Shown: positions 47,036-54,248 of the stretch, piece by piece
How the letters are laid out: each line of letters begins with the position of its first letter
Numbering within the stretch: the first letter of the stretch is position 1
Origin: Minisyncoccota bacterium
GTDB taxonomy: Bacteria > Patescibacteriota > Minisyncoccia > Phycocordibacterales > Phycocordibacteraceae
Length of the DNA: 56,909 nucleotides
Assembly: GCA_022841985.1 (NCBI GenBank)
Contig: JALHQL010000001.1
Span: 69,529-126,437 of the forward strand
Direction: 5' to 3'
The notes under the pieces: generated by a model
Seen by the model: only the letters and a program-made list of their open reading frames with translations
Told to the model about the DNA's origin: nothing
The model's database searches: none
Position numbers and translations under genes: made by a program

Positions 47036-47710
47036 TTAGGCGACAGCCGCAAAGATTGCCTCTGCTGCACGAGCCGTGTCGGTCTCCATGCCTGCTACTT
47101 TGTTATCAACAATGATGTGAGCGATGTCGGCAATCTCTAATTCCTTTTTGATTTGCTCCGCAACGCGAGTGCTATTTATCGTTGGCTCTCGCACGATGAC
47201 GGCCAAGTCGACACCTGAGAGAATTCCAGTAGCGACAGGATCAGTACCAGCTCGCTCGTCTATCACGACTGCCTCCAAAGGATTGAGAGCAAGAAGAGGG
47301 AGGTAAACTTTGAGTGGCGCAGCAAGTGAATGACTGCATGCCTCCTGTGAACGTACACGATCTGTGTGGGGGCCAGCAGTCATGAGGCGAAGACCATCCT
47401 CTAGTTCGATAGAAACACTTTCTGTGTATTCGTCAGCTGGAGAAAGTGTAAAAGATAAACCACGTTCTTTTGCTAAATTAAGTGCCTGTATGAATCCGCC
47501 GGTACGCTCTGAACCCACATAGACTTTGATTCCGTCTGGGTCAGCTCCTAAAAAGAGCCTAGGCTCTGCTCCAAGGTTATAGGACAAATCCATATTGTGG
47601 TCGGCGTCAATTGCTAGGACTCTTTTTCCTTTGGCACGCAGATTGCGCACGAAAGCCGTCGCCATAGTCGATTTGCCAGAACCTCCCTTACCTAGAAATG
47701 CTACTTTCAT
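47036..47710 (-). CDS. CooC-like MinD-family P-loop ATPase
   Basis: 224 aa. The deviant Walker A GKGGSGKST at residues 7-15 and DADHNMDLSYNLG (residues ~36-48) are those of CooC/AcsF-type nickel-insertion ATPases. VVIDERAGTDPV and VIVREPTINSTRVAEQI complete the MinD-like fold. CooC-type proteins load nickel into CO dehydrogenase or acetyl-CoA synthase, but no such enzyme is seen here. The start codon lies inside one arm of a perfect palindrome, and the -10-like TAAATT ends 6 nt before the ATG, so a bound repressor would block transcription. Confidence 0.88.
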   Translation of the reverse strand: MKVAFLGKGGSGKSTMATAFVRNLRAKGKRVLAIDADHNMDLSYNLGAEPRLFLGADPDGIKVYVGSERTGGFIQALNLAKERGLSFTLSPADEYTESVSIELEDGLRLMTAGPHTDRVRSQEACSHSLAAPLKVYLPLLALNPLEAVVIDERAGTDPVATGILSGVDLAVIVREPTINSTRVAEQIKKELEIADIAHIIVDNKVAGMETDTARAAEAIFAAVA

Positions 47711-47734
47711 AAATGCAATTTAGTTGCATTTATG
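47708..47734. promoter_or_regulatory. Palindromic operator 1 (Fur-family type)
   Basis: 11-bp perfect arms CATAAATGCAA / TTGCATTTATG around TTTAG. The core TGCAA-N5-TTGCA agrees with the nickel regulator Nur box described for Streptomyces (recalled as tTGCaa-N5-ttGCAA). It overlaps the start codon and -10 region of the ATPase gene. Confidence 0.75.
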
Positions 47735-47752
47735 ACTATACGCGAATGTCTA

Positions 47753-47776
47753 TATAATTGCAACTGGGTTGCGTTT
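47753..47776 (+). promoter_or_regulatory. fur-type gene promoter with operator 2
   Basis: TATAAT at 47753-47758 is overlapped by AATTGCAA-CTGGG-TTGCGTTT, a slightly diverged copy of operator 1 with the same N5 spacing. This arrangement predicts autoregulation of the regulator gene. Confidence 0.7.
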
Positions 47777-47795
47777 ATGTTATTCTTGTAGTGTT

Positions 47796-48221
47796 ATGAA
47801 AAGTGCCCAACCAGATTTCAGAACCCTTCTACAGAAGGCTGGTCATAAGGCTACGCCAGGCCGTATTCTTTTGCTTCAAACTCTTTTGAAGGAGAGCGAA
47901 CCTGTGGCTGTTGCGTATATACAAAAAAAACTTAAGGGAGCACTCGATAAAGTGACGCTCTATCGAGGTCTGGAATCGCTCGTTGAATCGGGAATAGTCC
48001 GAGAAGCAGATTTTCGGCACGGTCACGCCCACTACGAACTCAATATCCTAAGAAAACACCATCATCACATTGTTTGCACTGATTGCGGCACGGTAGAAGA
48101 TGCTGAGTGTAATATTGAACCACTCGCAAGAAAAGTGGCCGAGAAGTCCTTGAAGTTCAATGCTATCACAGACCATTCGACAGAATTTTTTGGCCTGTGT
48201 AACTCTTGCACTAAAGTTTAG
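47796..48221 (+). CDS. Fur-family metal-responsive repressor
   Basis: 141 aa. The N-terminal winged helix (GHKATPGRILLLQTLLK...KVTLYRGLESLVESGIV) and the C-terminal dimerisation domain with HHHHIVCTDCGTVED and a second CxxC (CNSC) near the end are clear. The two CxxC pairs form the structural zinc site. The sequence alone does not separate Fur, Zur and Nur, but the operator shape and the CooC-like neighbour point to nickel. The first ATG of the frame is 9 codons upstream; MKSAQPDF is preferred because the earlier ones lie in operator 2. Confidence 0.92.
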   Translation: MKSAQPDFRTLLQKAGHKATPGRILLLQTLLKESEPVAVAYIQKKLKGALDKVTLYRGLESLVESGIVREADFRHGHAHYELNILRKHHHHIVCTDCGTVEDAECNIEPLARKVAEKSLKFNAITDHSTEFFGLCNSCTKV

Positions 48222-48228
48222 TTCGTTT

Positions 48229-48266
48229 CAATGCGATACACCAAACGTATGAGGCATTGTTTTGTT
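48229..48266 (+). terminator. Terminator after the Fur-family gene
   Basis: CAATGCGATAC pairs with GTATGAGGCATTG (two blocks, 6 and 4-5 bp) and is followed by TTTTGTT. The stem is imperfect, so some read-through into the next gene is likely. Confidence 0.6.
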
Positions 48267-48280
48267 AAGATTAAAGCCTA

Positions 48281-49456
48281 ATGCAAAAACCGCTTCAATT
48301 TACCATTGTCATGGTATTCCTCCTTGGAGTATTTCTTACGTCTGGAAATTTTCAAACTGCTCACGCTCAAGAACTAATACAGAATAAGGTTGAAACCGTC
48401 AAAGCGCAGGTACTTGAAATTTTAAGCCAGGAGGTGAGAAATATTCCTGGCACTGAGACGAGTCATGATTTTCAGAAGATCAAAGCCAAGATTCTCGAAG
48501 GTGATCAGAAGGGACAAGAGATCACCGTCGACAATGATTACTTAAGTCTGAAAGTCGATGAGATTTTTTATCTTCGACACGAGACGGACGGCCTCGACGG
48601 AAGAGAAATGTATGCAGTTTCAGAACCCTATCGTCTTCCGGCACTCTACGGGTTCATTTCACTCTTCGTATTTTGTGTGATTGTTTTTGGCGGTTGGCAG
48701 GGACTCCGTGGACTAATTGCGCTTGCAGCGAGTTTTGTATTTATTTTCTACCTACTCTTTCCGGGTATTATGCACGGCTACTCGCCGATCTTGGTGAGTA
48801 TTGGCGTATCTTCACTCATTATTGTACTTGGCTCGTACGTAACGCATGGGTTTAATAGGACGACAACATCAGCGGTAATCGGTATGGTCACCACGATTTT
48901 GTTTACTGGTGCACTCGCATACTACGCCGTCGATGTAACACGTTTAAGTGGCTTCTCCTCAGAAGAATCGGTGTACCTCAATTTCGGTACGAACGGCACA
49001 ATTGATTTTGTCGGCCTCCTGCTCGGCGGTATTCTCATCGGATTGCTGGGCGTGCTTTATGATGCCGCAATAAGCCAAGCTATTGCGATTGAGGAACTAC
49101 ACAAAATCGGACCTCATCTTTCACGCGCCTTCATTTTTAAACGCGCGCTTCGTATCGGGCGCGAACACATCGGTGCTCTCGTGAACACGTTGGCAATCGC
49201 GTATGTTGGTGCATCGTTACCCCTTCTCCTGCTTTTCTATGCGACCACTGACTCTAGCTTCTCGCTGAATCTGAACCGAGAATTGTTTGCTACTGAAGTC
49301 ATCCGAACGATGATTGGTTCAATTGGTTTGGTGCTAGCCGTTCCTATCACCTCGTTAATCTCTGTACTTATGTTGGTTAAACACCATGTTGTATCTGACA
49401 AGAGATTAGTAAGTAAAGAACAAGAGGCGATTGAGCACGTCTCGCATACCCATTAG
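48281..49456 (+). CDS. YibE/F-family membrane protein
   Basis: 391 aa. A cleavable signal peptide (ending AHAQ, residue ~30) and an extracytoplasmic beta domain to about residue 120 precede eight or so membrane helices. LPALYGFISLFVFCVIVFGGWQGLRGL and the GLLGVLYDAAISQAIAIEEL segment are typical of YibE/F. The family is of unknown transport function but often sits under metal regulators. It lies 59 bp after the Fur-family gene. The C-terminus ends in HVSHTH. It stops one base before the recombinase stop on the other strand. Confidence 0.88.
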   Translation: MQKPLQFTIVMVFLLGVFLTSGNFQTAHAQELIQNKVETVKAQVLEILSQEVRNIPGTETSHDFQKIKAKILEGDQKGQEITVDNDYLSLKVDEIFYLRHETDGLDGREMYAVSEPYRLPALYGFISLFVFCVIVFGGWQGLRGLIALAASFVFIFYLLFPGIMHGYSPILVSIGVSSLIIVLGSYVTHGFNRTTTSAVIGMVTTILFTGALAYYAVDVTRLSGFSSEESVYLNFGTNGTIDFVGLLLGGILIGLLGVLYDAAISQAIAIEELHKIGPHLSRAFIFKRALRIGREHIGALVNTLAIAYVGASLPLLLLFYATTDSSFSLNLNRELFATEVIRTMIGSIGLVLAVPITSLISVLMLVKHHVVSDKRLVSKEQEAIEHVSHTH

Positions 49457-50740
49457 TTACTCCATCGTCACCTTTTTATCTTTCAGAAACAGTTTGCTTT
49501 GCAAGCACCCGAGCAGTTCTCGTTTTTCAATCAGTGTTCCTTCCTTCAGTAAGTACTTCGCGTAATTTCTCACGTCGACATCGATAGCGACTTTATCCTG
49601 TTTATGTCCCAATACTCCCGATCTAAATTTGTTGAATCGCTTTATCTCATCCTCGATCCTTGCTCGCACACCTAGTTCGTCTAAGTTCACTGTATCGATG
49701 AGTCCTATCAGTTCTTCGATCAAGCTCGGTTCGTTTACCGCAGGGTTCTTACAGTCTATGTTTCGCGCCTTTGTACAGAAGTAGTACACATGTCGGTTTA
49801 CACCACCATCTTTTAGTTTCTTGAATTTCTCGTCTGCTGATATGCCTGATCCGCAGTGTCCGCACCGTATCAGTTTTGTGAAGGCGAACTCCTTACTCTC
49901 AGTCTTTGGTATGTAATTTGCATTTAAAGTTAGCTGTACTTTTGTATATAGCTCCTTATCTATTATCGGTGTGTGCTTTCCCGTGTACCATTGACCACCT
50001 CCGACTGGATATTCAAAGTCTCCGTAGTAGAACGGATTTCGTAAGATTATGTAGATGTTTGCGAGCACGAGTGGCTTACCTCGATGTGTTTTGAAGTCTA
50101 TTTCTCTCAGCCATCGGTATACTTTTCGTCCACTCCATTGTTCATGCGCGACCTTCTCAAACATCTGTTTGATAATTGGTCCACGCTTTAGATCTATTCT
50201 GCACTGGCATTTCTTGTCGACATGTTTCTCATTTAAGTATCCCGTCGGTGCAACTCCTGGTCTCCATCCCATCTCACATCGGGTTCGTAATCCTCGCTTC
50301 ACATTCACTGCCTTGTTATCGTTCTCGAGTTTTGCCTGACTTCCAAGAATCATCAGAAGGAATTTCTCATTCGGATTGTTGGTGAACTTTTGACTATACG
50401 TTCGTATCTCATGCAGAAGCTTCTGATCCATCAGGTCTACCACCGATCCTAAGTCTCCAGCATTTCTGCTTAGTCTGTCCGGCGCCCATGTGAGAATCGC
50501 ATTGAATTTCTGCGAGCGTAGTTCCTCGAGCATTTTGTTGTATACAGGTCTCTGTCCAACCTCCTTTGAAGAGTGCGATTCACGTTTTATCTCGACCACG
50601 TGCAGATGCTCACGTTCAGCCAGCACCTGCATTTCCTTTACCTGTGACTCTATTGAAAGAGCCTGTTTGTCCTCAGCTTCGGTACTTTTGCGTGCGTAGA
50701 GGCAGTATCGTAAGGCCCCTTGTGGTTGCGTTTTTTTCAT
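49457..50740 (-). CDS. Large serine recombinase
   Basis: 427 aa. The N-terminal resolvase domain has YARKSTEAEDKQALSIESQ with the nucleophilic Ser in the ARKST segment, and WAPDRLSRN. A recombinase domain (GVAPTGYLNEKHVDKKC..., KTHRGKPLVLANIYIILRNPFYYG) and a zinc ribbon (CGHCGSG...CTKARNIDC) follow, then a C-terminal coiled region. This is the integrase type of phages and integrative elements, which insert at att sites without needing tRNA genes. An alternative TTG start adds 7 residues. It reads away from the S24 regulator gene, so the two are divergent. Confidence 0.94.
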   Translation of the reverse strand: MKKTQPQGALRYCLYARKSTEAEDKQALSIESQVKEMQVLAEREHLHVVEIKRESHSSKEVGQRPVYNKMLEELRSQKFNAILTWAPDRLSRNAGDLGSVVDLMDQKLLHEIRTYSQKFTNNPNEKFLLMILGSQAKLENDNKAVNVKRGLRTRCEMGWRPGVAPTGYLNEKHVDKKCQCRIDLKRGPIIKQMFEKVAHEQWSGRKVYRWLREIDFKTHRGKPLVLANIYIILRNPFYYGDFEYPVGGGQWYTGKHTPIIDKELYTKVQLTLNANYIPKTESKEFAFTKLIRCGHCGSGISADEKFKKLKDGGVNRHVYYFCTKARNIDCKNPAVNEPSLIEELIGLIDTVNLDELGVRARIEDEIKRFNKFRSGVLGHKQDKVAIDVDVRNYAKYLLKEGTLIEKRELLGCLQSKLFLKDKKVTME

Positions 50741-50763
50741 ACACCACAAGGAATGACGCAATG

Positions 50764-50799
50764 GCTCCTAGGAGTCTAGGATGGGTAAGTTGATAACTT
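50764..50799. promoter_or_regulatory. Candidate operators between recombinase and regulator
   Basis: Two perfect palindromes lie in the divergent gap: CTCCTAGGAG (50764-50773) and AAGTT-GAT-AACTT (50787-50799). They could be sites for the S24 regulator, but this is based on symmetry only. Confidence 0.35.
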
Positions 50800-50823
50800 T
50801 TTAGCACGCATATGCTCAAGTTC

Positions 50824-50852
50824 TTGCAAGATGTCATAAGATGCGCTATGAT
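50824..50852 (+). promoter_or_regulatory. Promoter of S24 regulator
   Basis: TTGCAA, 17-nt spacer, TATGAT, then 8 nt to the ATG: a near-consensus leaderless promoter. Confidence 0.75.
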
Positions 50853-50860
50853 GTATAGGT

Positions 50861-51607
50861 ATGCAAAAAAACAATCAGGGGTATGAAGCTGTAGTGCAAC
50901 TTCTAAGAGATCATCCCGAATGGTTTCCTGTGGTGGCAGCTGCCCTAGAAGAAGCGCAGACCATTAAGAGCAACCGCTTTGCGGGTGCGTGGATTCTTGA
51001 GCGCGCGAAGAAGCATGGGGTCCAGTGGATTCCCAATTTTCGTAAGCTTGTTTCCTATGGAATTTTACAGAAGGACGGTGAGTCATCTCGCGGTGGCCGT
51101 CGCGCATATTATTCGATGCCTGATGTTGCAGGTGTGGAGAAAGCACTAAAGGAATTCGATTCCCCACAAGTTGCAGCACCGTACACCGCTCATGAAGTTA
51201 CGGATTCTGGCATTGCTAAAAGAAAAAATATCCTGGTACCATTTTATGCGAATCTCGCATCATGTGGTGGTCCGAATATTAGTGAGGGATATGTCGATGA
51301 TTATGTTGAAGTAAGTACGGAGTCTGCAAAACCCGGCTACCAGTATTATCTTGTTCGTGCGGACGGGGACTCAATGAATCAAGCGGGAATAAATAGTGGG
51401 GATCTCATTTTGGTGCGTGTTCAGGATTACGCCAACCTAGGCGATAGAGTTATTGCATGTACAGACGATGGTGTCACCATCAAGGAATTTCACCGACAAG
51501 GTAATTCTATCCTTTTGATGCCGCGTTCAGACAATTCCGCGCACAAACCTTTATTACTAGATAGCGTTCAAATACAAGGAGTCGTCGTTGCGACGGTGCC
51601 GAAATAA
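50861..51607 (+). CDS. S24-peptidase (LexA/UmuD-type) regulator
   Basis: 248 aa. Residues 1-110 form a helical DNA-binding-like region with a possible winged helix (FRKLVSYGILQKDGESSRGGRRAYYSM). Residues 125-248 are the self-cleaving domain: cleavage pair Cys135-Gly136 in LASCGG, Ser171 in DGDSMN, Lys208 in VTIKEF. The Ser-Lys distance of 37 residues equals LexA and UmuD, and the Cys-Gly bond and its 36-residue distance to Ser equal UmuD. This predicts RecA-stimulated self-cleavage and so damage-induced expression of the genes it controls, probably itself, the downstream genes or the recombinase. Confidence 0.9.
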   Translation: MQKNNQGYEAVVQLLRDHPEWFPVVAAALEEAQTIKSNRFAGAWILERAKKHGVQWIPNFRKLVSYGILQKDGESSRGGRRAYYSMPDVAGVEKALKEFDSPQVAAPYTAHEVTDSGIAKRKNILVPFYANLASCGGPNISEGYVDDYVEVSTESAKPGYQYYLVRADGDSMNQAGINSGDLILVRVQDYANLGDRVIACTDDGVTIKEFHRQGNSILLMPRSDNSAHKPLLLDSVQIQGVVVATVPK

Positions 51608-51611
51608 ATAT

Positions 51612-51845
51612 ATGACAAAGAAAAATTTTCACAGTGTTCCTAAGGATAATAGATGGGCGGTCAAAAAAGAAGGAATAGTAAAACCTCTTTCTATGCATCG
51701 CACCCAAGCAACTGCAGAAGAAAAAACACGACTACTTGCGAAAAAGGCAGAAGTTGAAGCTGTGTACCACAACAAAAAGGGAGAAATCAAAGATAAGGAT
51801 AGTTTCGGTCACGATCCGAACCCACCCAAAGATCGGGTGCATTAA
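51612..51845 (+). CDS. DUF2188-family small protein
   Basis: 77 aa. The pattern FHSVPKDNRWAVKKEG, a central Gln-rich helix (TQATAEEKTRLLAKK), and the ending IKDKDSFGHDPNPPKD match DUF2188, a short protein common in bacteria and phages with no assigned function. It lies 4 bp after the S24 gene, so it is in the same transcription unit. Confidence 0.85.
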   Translation: MTKKNFHSVPKDNRWAVKKEGIVKPLSMHRTQATAEEKTRLLAKKAEVEAVYHNKKGEIKDKDSFGHDPNPPKDRVH

Positions 51846-51864
51846 TAATTAAACAATAAATTTT

Positions 51865-52317
51865 ATGAAACCAACCGTTTTTGTGAGTTTTGATTACGAC
51901 AACGATAAACACTATAAGTATCTGCTTGAAGCTTGGAACAATAATCCAAAATTTAAGTTTGTGTTCGATGATGGAACACCACAGGAGATAGATAGCAACA
52001 ATGTCGGTCGCATAAAAGCTGCACTTACGTCAAAGATAAAAGATGCGACACACACATTGGTTATTGTCGGCAAGAACGCCAATGATATGCATCGCAAGAG
52101 TTCATTAATCGGCTATCGTAACTGGATAAATTTTGAGGTGGCAAAGAGTGTTGAGTTAGGAAAACGTATTGCCGCTGTAAAGCTTGATCGTTCCTATACA
52201 TCTCCAGATGAACTTTCGGGCGCGAGTGCTTCATGGGCCTATTCATTTACTGAGGCGAATATAATAAAAGCACTGGAAGACGCACCGTACCCAGGACTCA
52301 TACGCCGCTATGTCTGA
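51865..52317 (+). CDS. ThsB-like TIR-domain protein (first copy)
   Basis: 150 aa. The start MKPTVFVSFDYDNDKHYKYLL and the stretch AALTSKIKDATHTLVIVGK match the TIR-like family PF08937 (MTH538/DUF1863), now linked to ThsB of Thoeris. The putative catalytic Glu is Glu91 in NWINFEVAK, in the same place as the Glu of TIR NADases. ThsB proteins make a cyclic ADP-ribose-type signal from NAD on phage infection, which opens an effector ThsA. Here the gene overlaps the next by 8 bp, and no ThsA is present. Confidence 0.88.
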   Translation: MKPTVFVSFDYDNDKHYKYLLEAWNNNPKFKFVFDDGTPQEIDSNNVGRIKAALTSKIKDATHTLVIVGKNANDMHRKSSLIGYRNWINFEVAKSVELGKRIAAVKLDRSYTSPDELSGASASWAYSFTEANIIKALEDAPYPGLIRRYV

Positions 52318-52912
52318 TAAACCACTTTCAATTATCTACGATCACTACAAGGAGACTTGCACCATTATCAGCGAGGCAGTAAAGCGTCGCGATCGCTTGA
52401 TGGTTTTTGTGATAATAGCCCTTAGTTTTTTCGCTTTTCAGACAATTTTTCCTACCACTTCGGACACGGTAGTCAATGATTTCCTTAGTTTCAAATTTGG
52501 ACTAACTCTCAAGTTTGATCTTTCCATAATTGGTAATGTCGTGTGGTTTTTATTACTCATATTCACGCTCCGGTATTTTCAGGTCGCAGTCTTTGTTGAG
52601 AGACAGTATTCGTACTTACACGCGACCGAAGAAAAACTTAACAAGGAATTTGGGCAAGAACTGATCACGCGCGAAGGCAAGTCTTACTTACATAAATATC
52701 CCTTGTTCTCGGACTGGATGTGGATGCTTTACACGATTATATTTCCACTCATTTTGCTTGTTGTTAGTGTAGTAAAGATAGTGAGCGAGTTGAAGTATTT
52801 GTGTGTGAACGGATGGTCTTTTGGTCTACTTTTAGACGGCACGGCGTTCATCCTCCTGGCAATATCGATCGTTCTTTATTTAACAACACTTCACAGAAAA
52901 TCTAAAGACTAA
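52310..52912 (+). CDS. Four-helix membrane protein between two TIR genes
   Basis: 200 aa, no recognised family. Membrane helices lie at about residues 28-48, 68-90, 136-160 and 170-193. A charged cytoplasmic region between helices 2 and 3 (about 45 residues, YSYLHATEEKLNKEFGQEL) could be a coiled segment. The ATG sits inside the preceding TIR gene, so translation is coupled. By position it is the best candidate for a membrane effector or a sensor for the TIR proteins; this is inferred from gene order only. Confidence 0.75.
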   Translation: MSDKPLSIIYDHYKETCTIISEAVKRRDRLMVFVIIALSFFAFQTIFPTTSDTVVNDFLSFKFGLTLKFDLSIIGNVVWFLLLIFTLRYFQVAVFVERQYSYLHATEEKLNKEFGQELITREGKSYLHKYPLFSDWMWMLYTIIFPLILLVVSVVKIVSELKYLCVNGWSFGLLLDGTAFILLAISIVLYLTTLHRKSKD

Positions 52913-52918
52913 AATACT

Positions 52919-53467
52919 ATGGCTTACAGAAACGGAACATATGTAGCATTCCATGCAAACAATACTTCTGATCCTTCAGAATCTGACATGAAGTATTACA
53001 ACACCCTCAGAATGTGGAAGGTGCGCGATGAAAGCGATTTTAAATTTATTAACAGTCACGAAAAACGTGATGTTCGTGATTCAAGCACAAAAGAAACCCT
53101 TCGGCGTGCCTTGAGGGAGAGGATGAATAATTCCAAACATCTTTTATTAATTATCGGCGATACTACGCGTTTCGATACGGACTGGATACCATTTGAGATC
53201 ATTCACGCGGTGGATAACTGTGATATTCCAATAATTGCTGCATACCCTGATTACGACAGGATCATGGATCCAAGTGCCTTATCTACTTTATGGCCAAAAG
53301 CATTAGCGGATCGCATAAATAACAAGACCGCACGAGTTATCCATGTTCCATTTAAGAAAGAACCAATTGCAGATGCTATCTCTCAATTTGATTTTGAGAG
53401 TCCTCCGAAGGGAAGCCTCTCTTACTATTCCAAGGAGGCATATATTAGTTGGGGGCATGTTTTTTGA
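52919..53467 (+). CDS. ThsB-like TIR-domain protein (second copy)
   Basis: 182 aa, related in fold but not in close sequence to the first TIR protein. It starts MAYRNGTYVAFHANNTSDPSE, with LRERMNNSKHLLLIIGDTTR and the catalytic-type segment TDWIPFEIIHAVDN (Glu93), giving the same W-I-x-F-E motif as in the first copy. The C-terminal FKKEPIADAISQF and SYYSKEAYISWG also fit known TIR-like proteins of this subgroup. It lies 6 bp after the membrane-protein gene. Confidence 0.87.
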   Translation: MAYRNGTYVAFHANNTSDPSESDMKYYNTLRMWKVRDESDFKFINSHEKRDVRDSSTKETLRRALRERMNNSKHLLLIIGDTTRFDTDWIPFEIIHAVDNCDIPIIAAYPDYDRIMDPSALSTLWPKALADRINNKTARVIHVPFKKEPIADAISQFDFESPPKGSLSYYSKEAYISWGHVF

Positions 53468-53533
53468 TCGCCATTAATTCTCTGTTGGTAACTCCGCTTC
53501 GCAAGCCTTCAAAGCTAAGTTAAGGTGTCAAAC

Positions 53534-53760
53534 GATAGCGCTTTTTGCTATCATGTTCATGTACAACTGAATATCTGGCCGGAAGGCCAGCGACCTAACC
53601 CCTCACGTTTTGCGTGAGGATATGGTCGGGAAAGCCCTTCGCAGACACTGAACCCCACGTTCAGCGACTCTGCGAAGGGTCATATCGGGAAACTGGTATG
53701 TGGCCGCAAGGCCTAGCTAGCGTGGGGTTTAGTGTTATATGGACTCCTCGCTTGTTAGGC
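53534..53760 (+). ncRNA. Candidate structured RNA after TIR module
   Basis: The 319-bp gap after the second TIR gene contains, in order: GATAGC/GCTATC (53534-53552); CTGGCC-GGAA-GGCCAG (53575-53590, GNRA loop); GACC..CCTCACG-TTTTG-CGTGAGG..GGTC (53592-53627); an 11-bp stem CCCTTCGCAGA/TCTGCGAAGGG (53635-53679) enclosing TGAAC/GTTCA; and GGCC-GCAA-GGCC (53702-53713, GNRA loop). The hairpin-loop side AACCCCACG pairs with CGTGGGGTT (53721-53729), giving a possible pseudoknot of up to 15 bp. No ORF. No known RNA family was recognised. Confidence 0.6.
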
Positions 53761-53786
53761 AAATTTATTAACTAGCCTAAACAAGT

Positions 53787-54248
53787 ATGGAACAGCAAAT
53801 AGAGAAGTCGAAGAAAAAGCTTTATCAGCGTTGGTGGATGTGGGTCATTTATGCCATCGCATTCACTATTGTGATTGCCAACTTTAGCGGGTCGAGCAGT
53901 AGCTCCGCTCCTGCGTCAGCTCCACCACAAGAAGCGATCAAAGTGACCGCTCTTAAGATAGTCAATGACTACAAGGAAAACGGTGTCGCGGCAGATGCTA
54001 CCTACAAAGGCAAAATTATTGAAGTCACAGGTACCGTAAAGACAATAGACAAGGATATTCTCGATACGCCATATATCGCACTCGAGAGTTACGAGTATGC
54101 CATCGTCGATCACGTGCAGTGCATGTTCCCGAGGTCGAGCGCGGCGGAGTTAGCGACCGTGACAAAGGGGCAGAAGATAACACTCCGTGGAAAGGTGCTC
54201 ACCAATATGGGCAACATCCTTGTCGAGGATTGCTTAATCGTGAGATAG
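53787..54248 (+). CDS. Membrane-anchored OB-fold protein (tRNA_anti-like)
   Basis: 153 aa. One N-terminal membrane helix (residues 14-32) follows a Lys-rich start, then a Ser/Ala/Pro linker and an OB-type beta domain (YKGKIIEVTGTVKTIDKD...QKITLRGKVLTNMGNILVEDCLI), as in OB_fold tRNA_anti-like families. Its job is unknown. It converges on the terminase-like gene with no spacer. Confidence 0.8.
   Translation: MEQQIEKSKKKLYQRWWMWVIYAIAFTIVIANFSGSSSSSAPASAPPQEAIKVTALKIVNDYKENGVAADATYKGKIIEVTGTVKTIDKDILDTPYIALESYEYAIVDHVQCMFPRSSAAELATVTKGQKITLRGKVLTNMGNILVEDCLIVR

Noticed and set aside
50861-53467. Complete Thoeris (ThsA + ThsB) system
   Set aside because: Only ThsB-like TIR genes are found. There is no SIR2, SLOG or macro domain in the window, so a canonical Thoeris call is not supported.
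53593-53759. Integron attC-like ends (ACCTAAC ... GTTAGGC) around the structured region
   Set aside because: The end motifs fit RYYYAAC/GTTRRRY, but the sequences next to them are not complementary as an attC fold needs, and no integron integrase is present.
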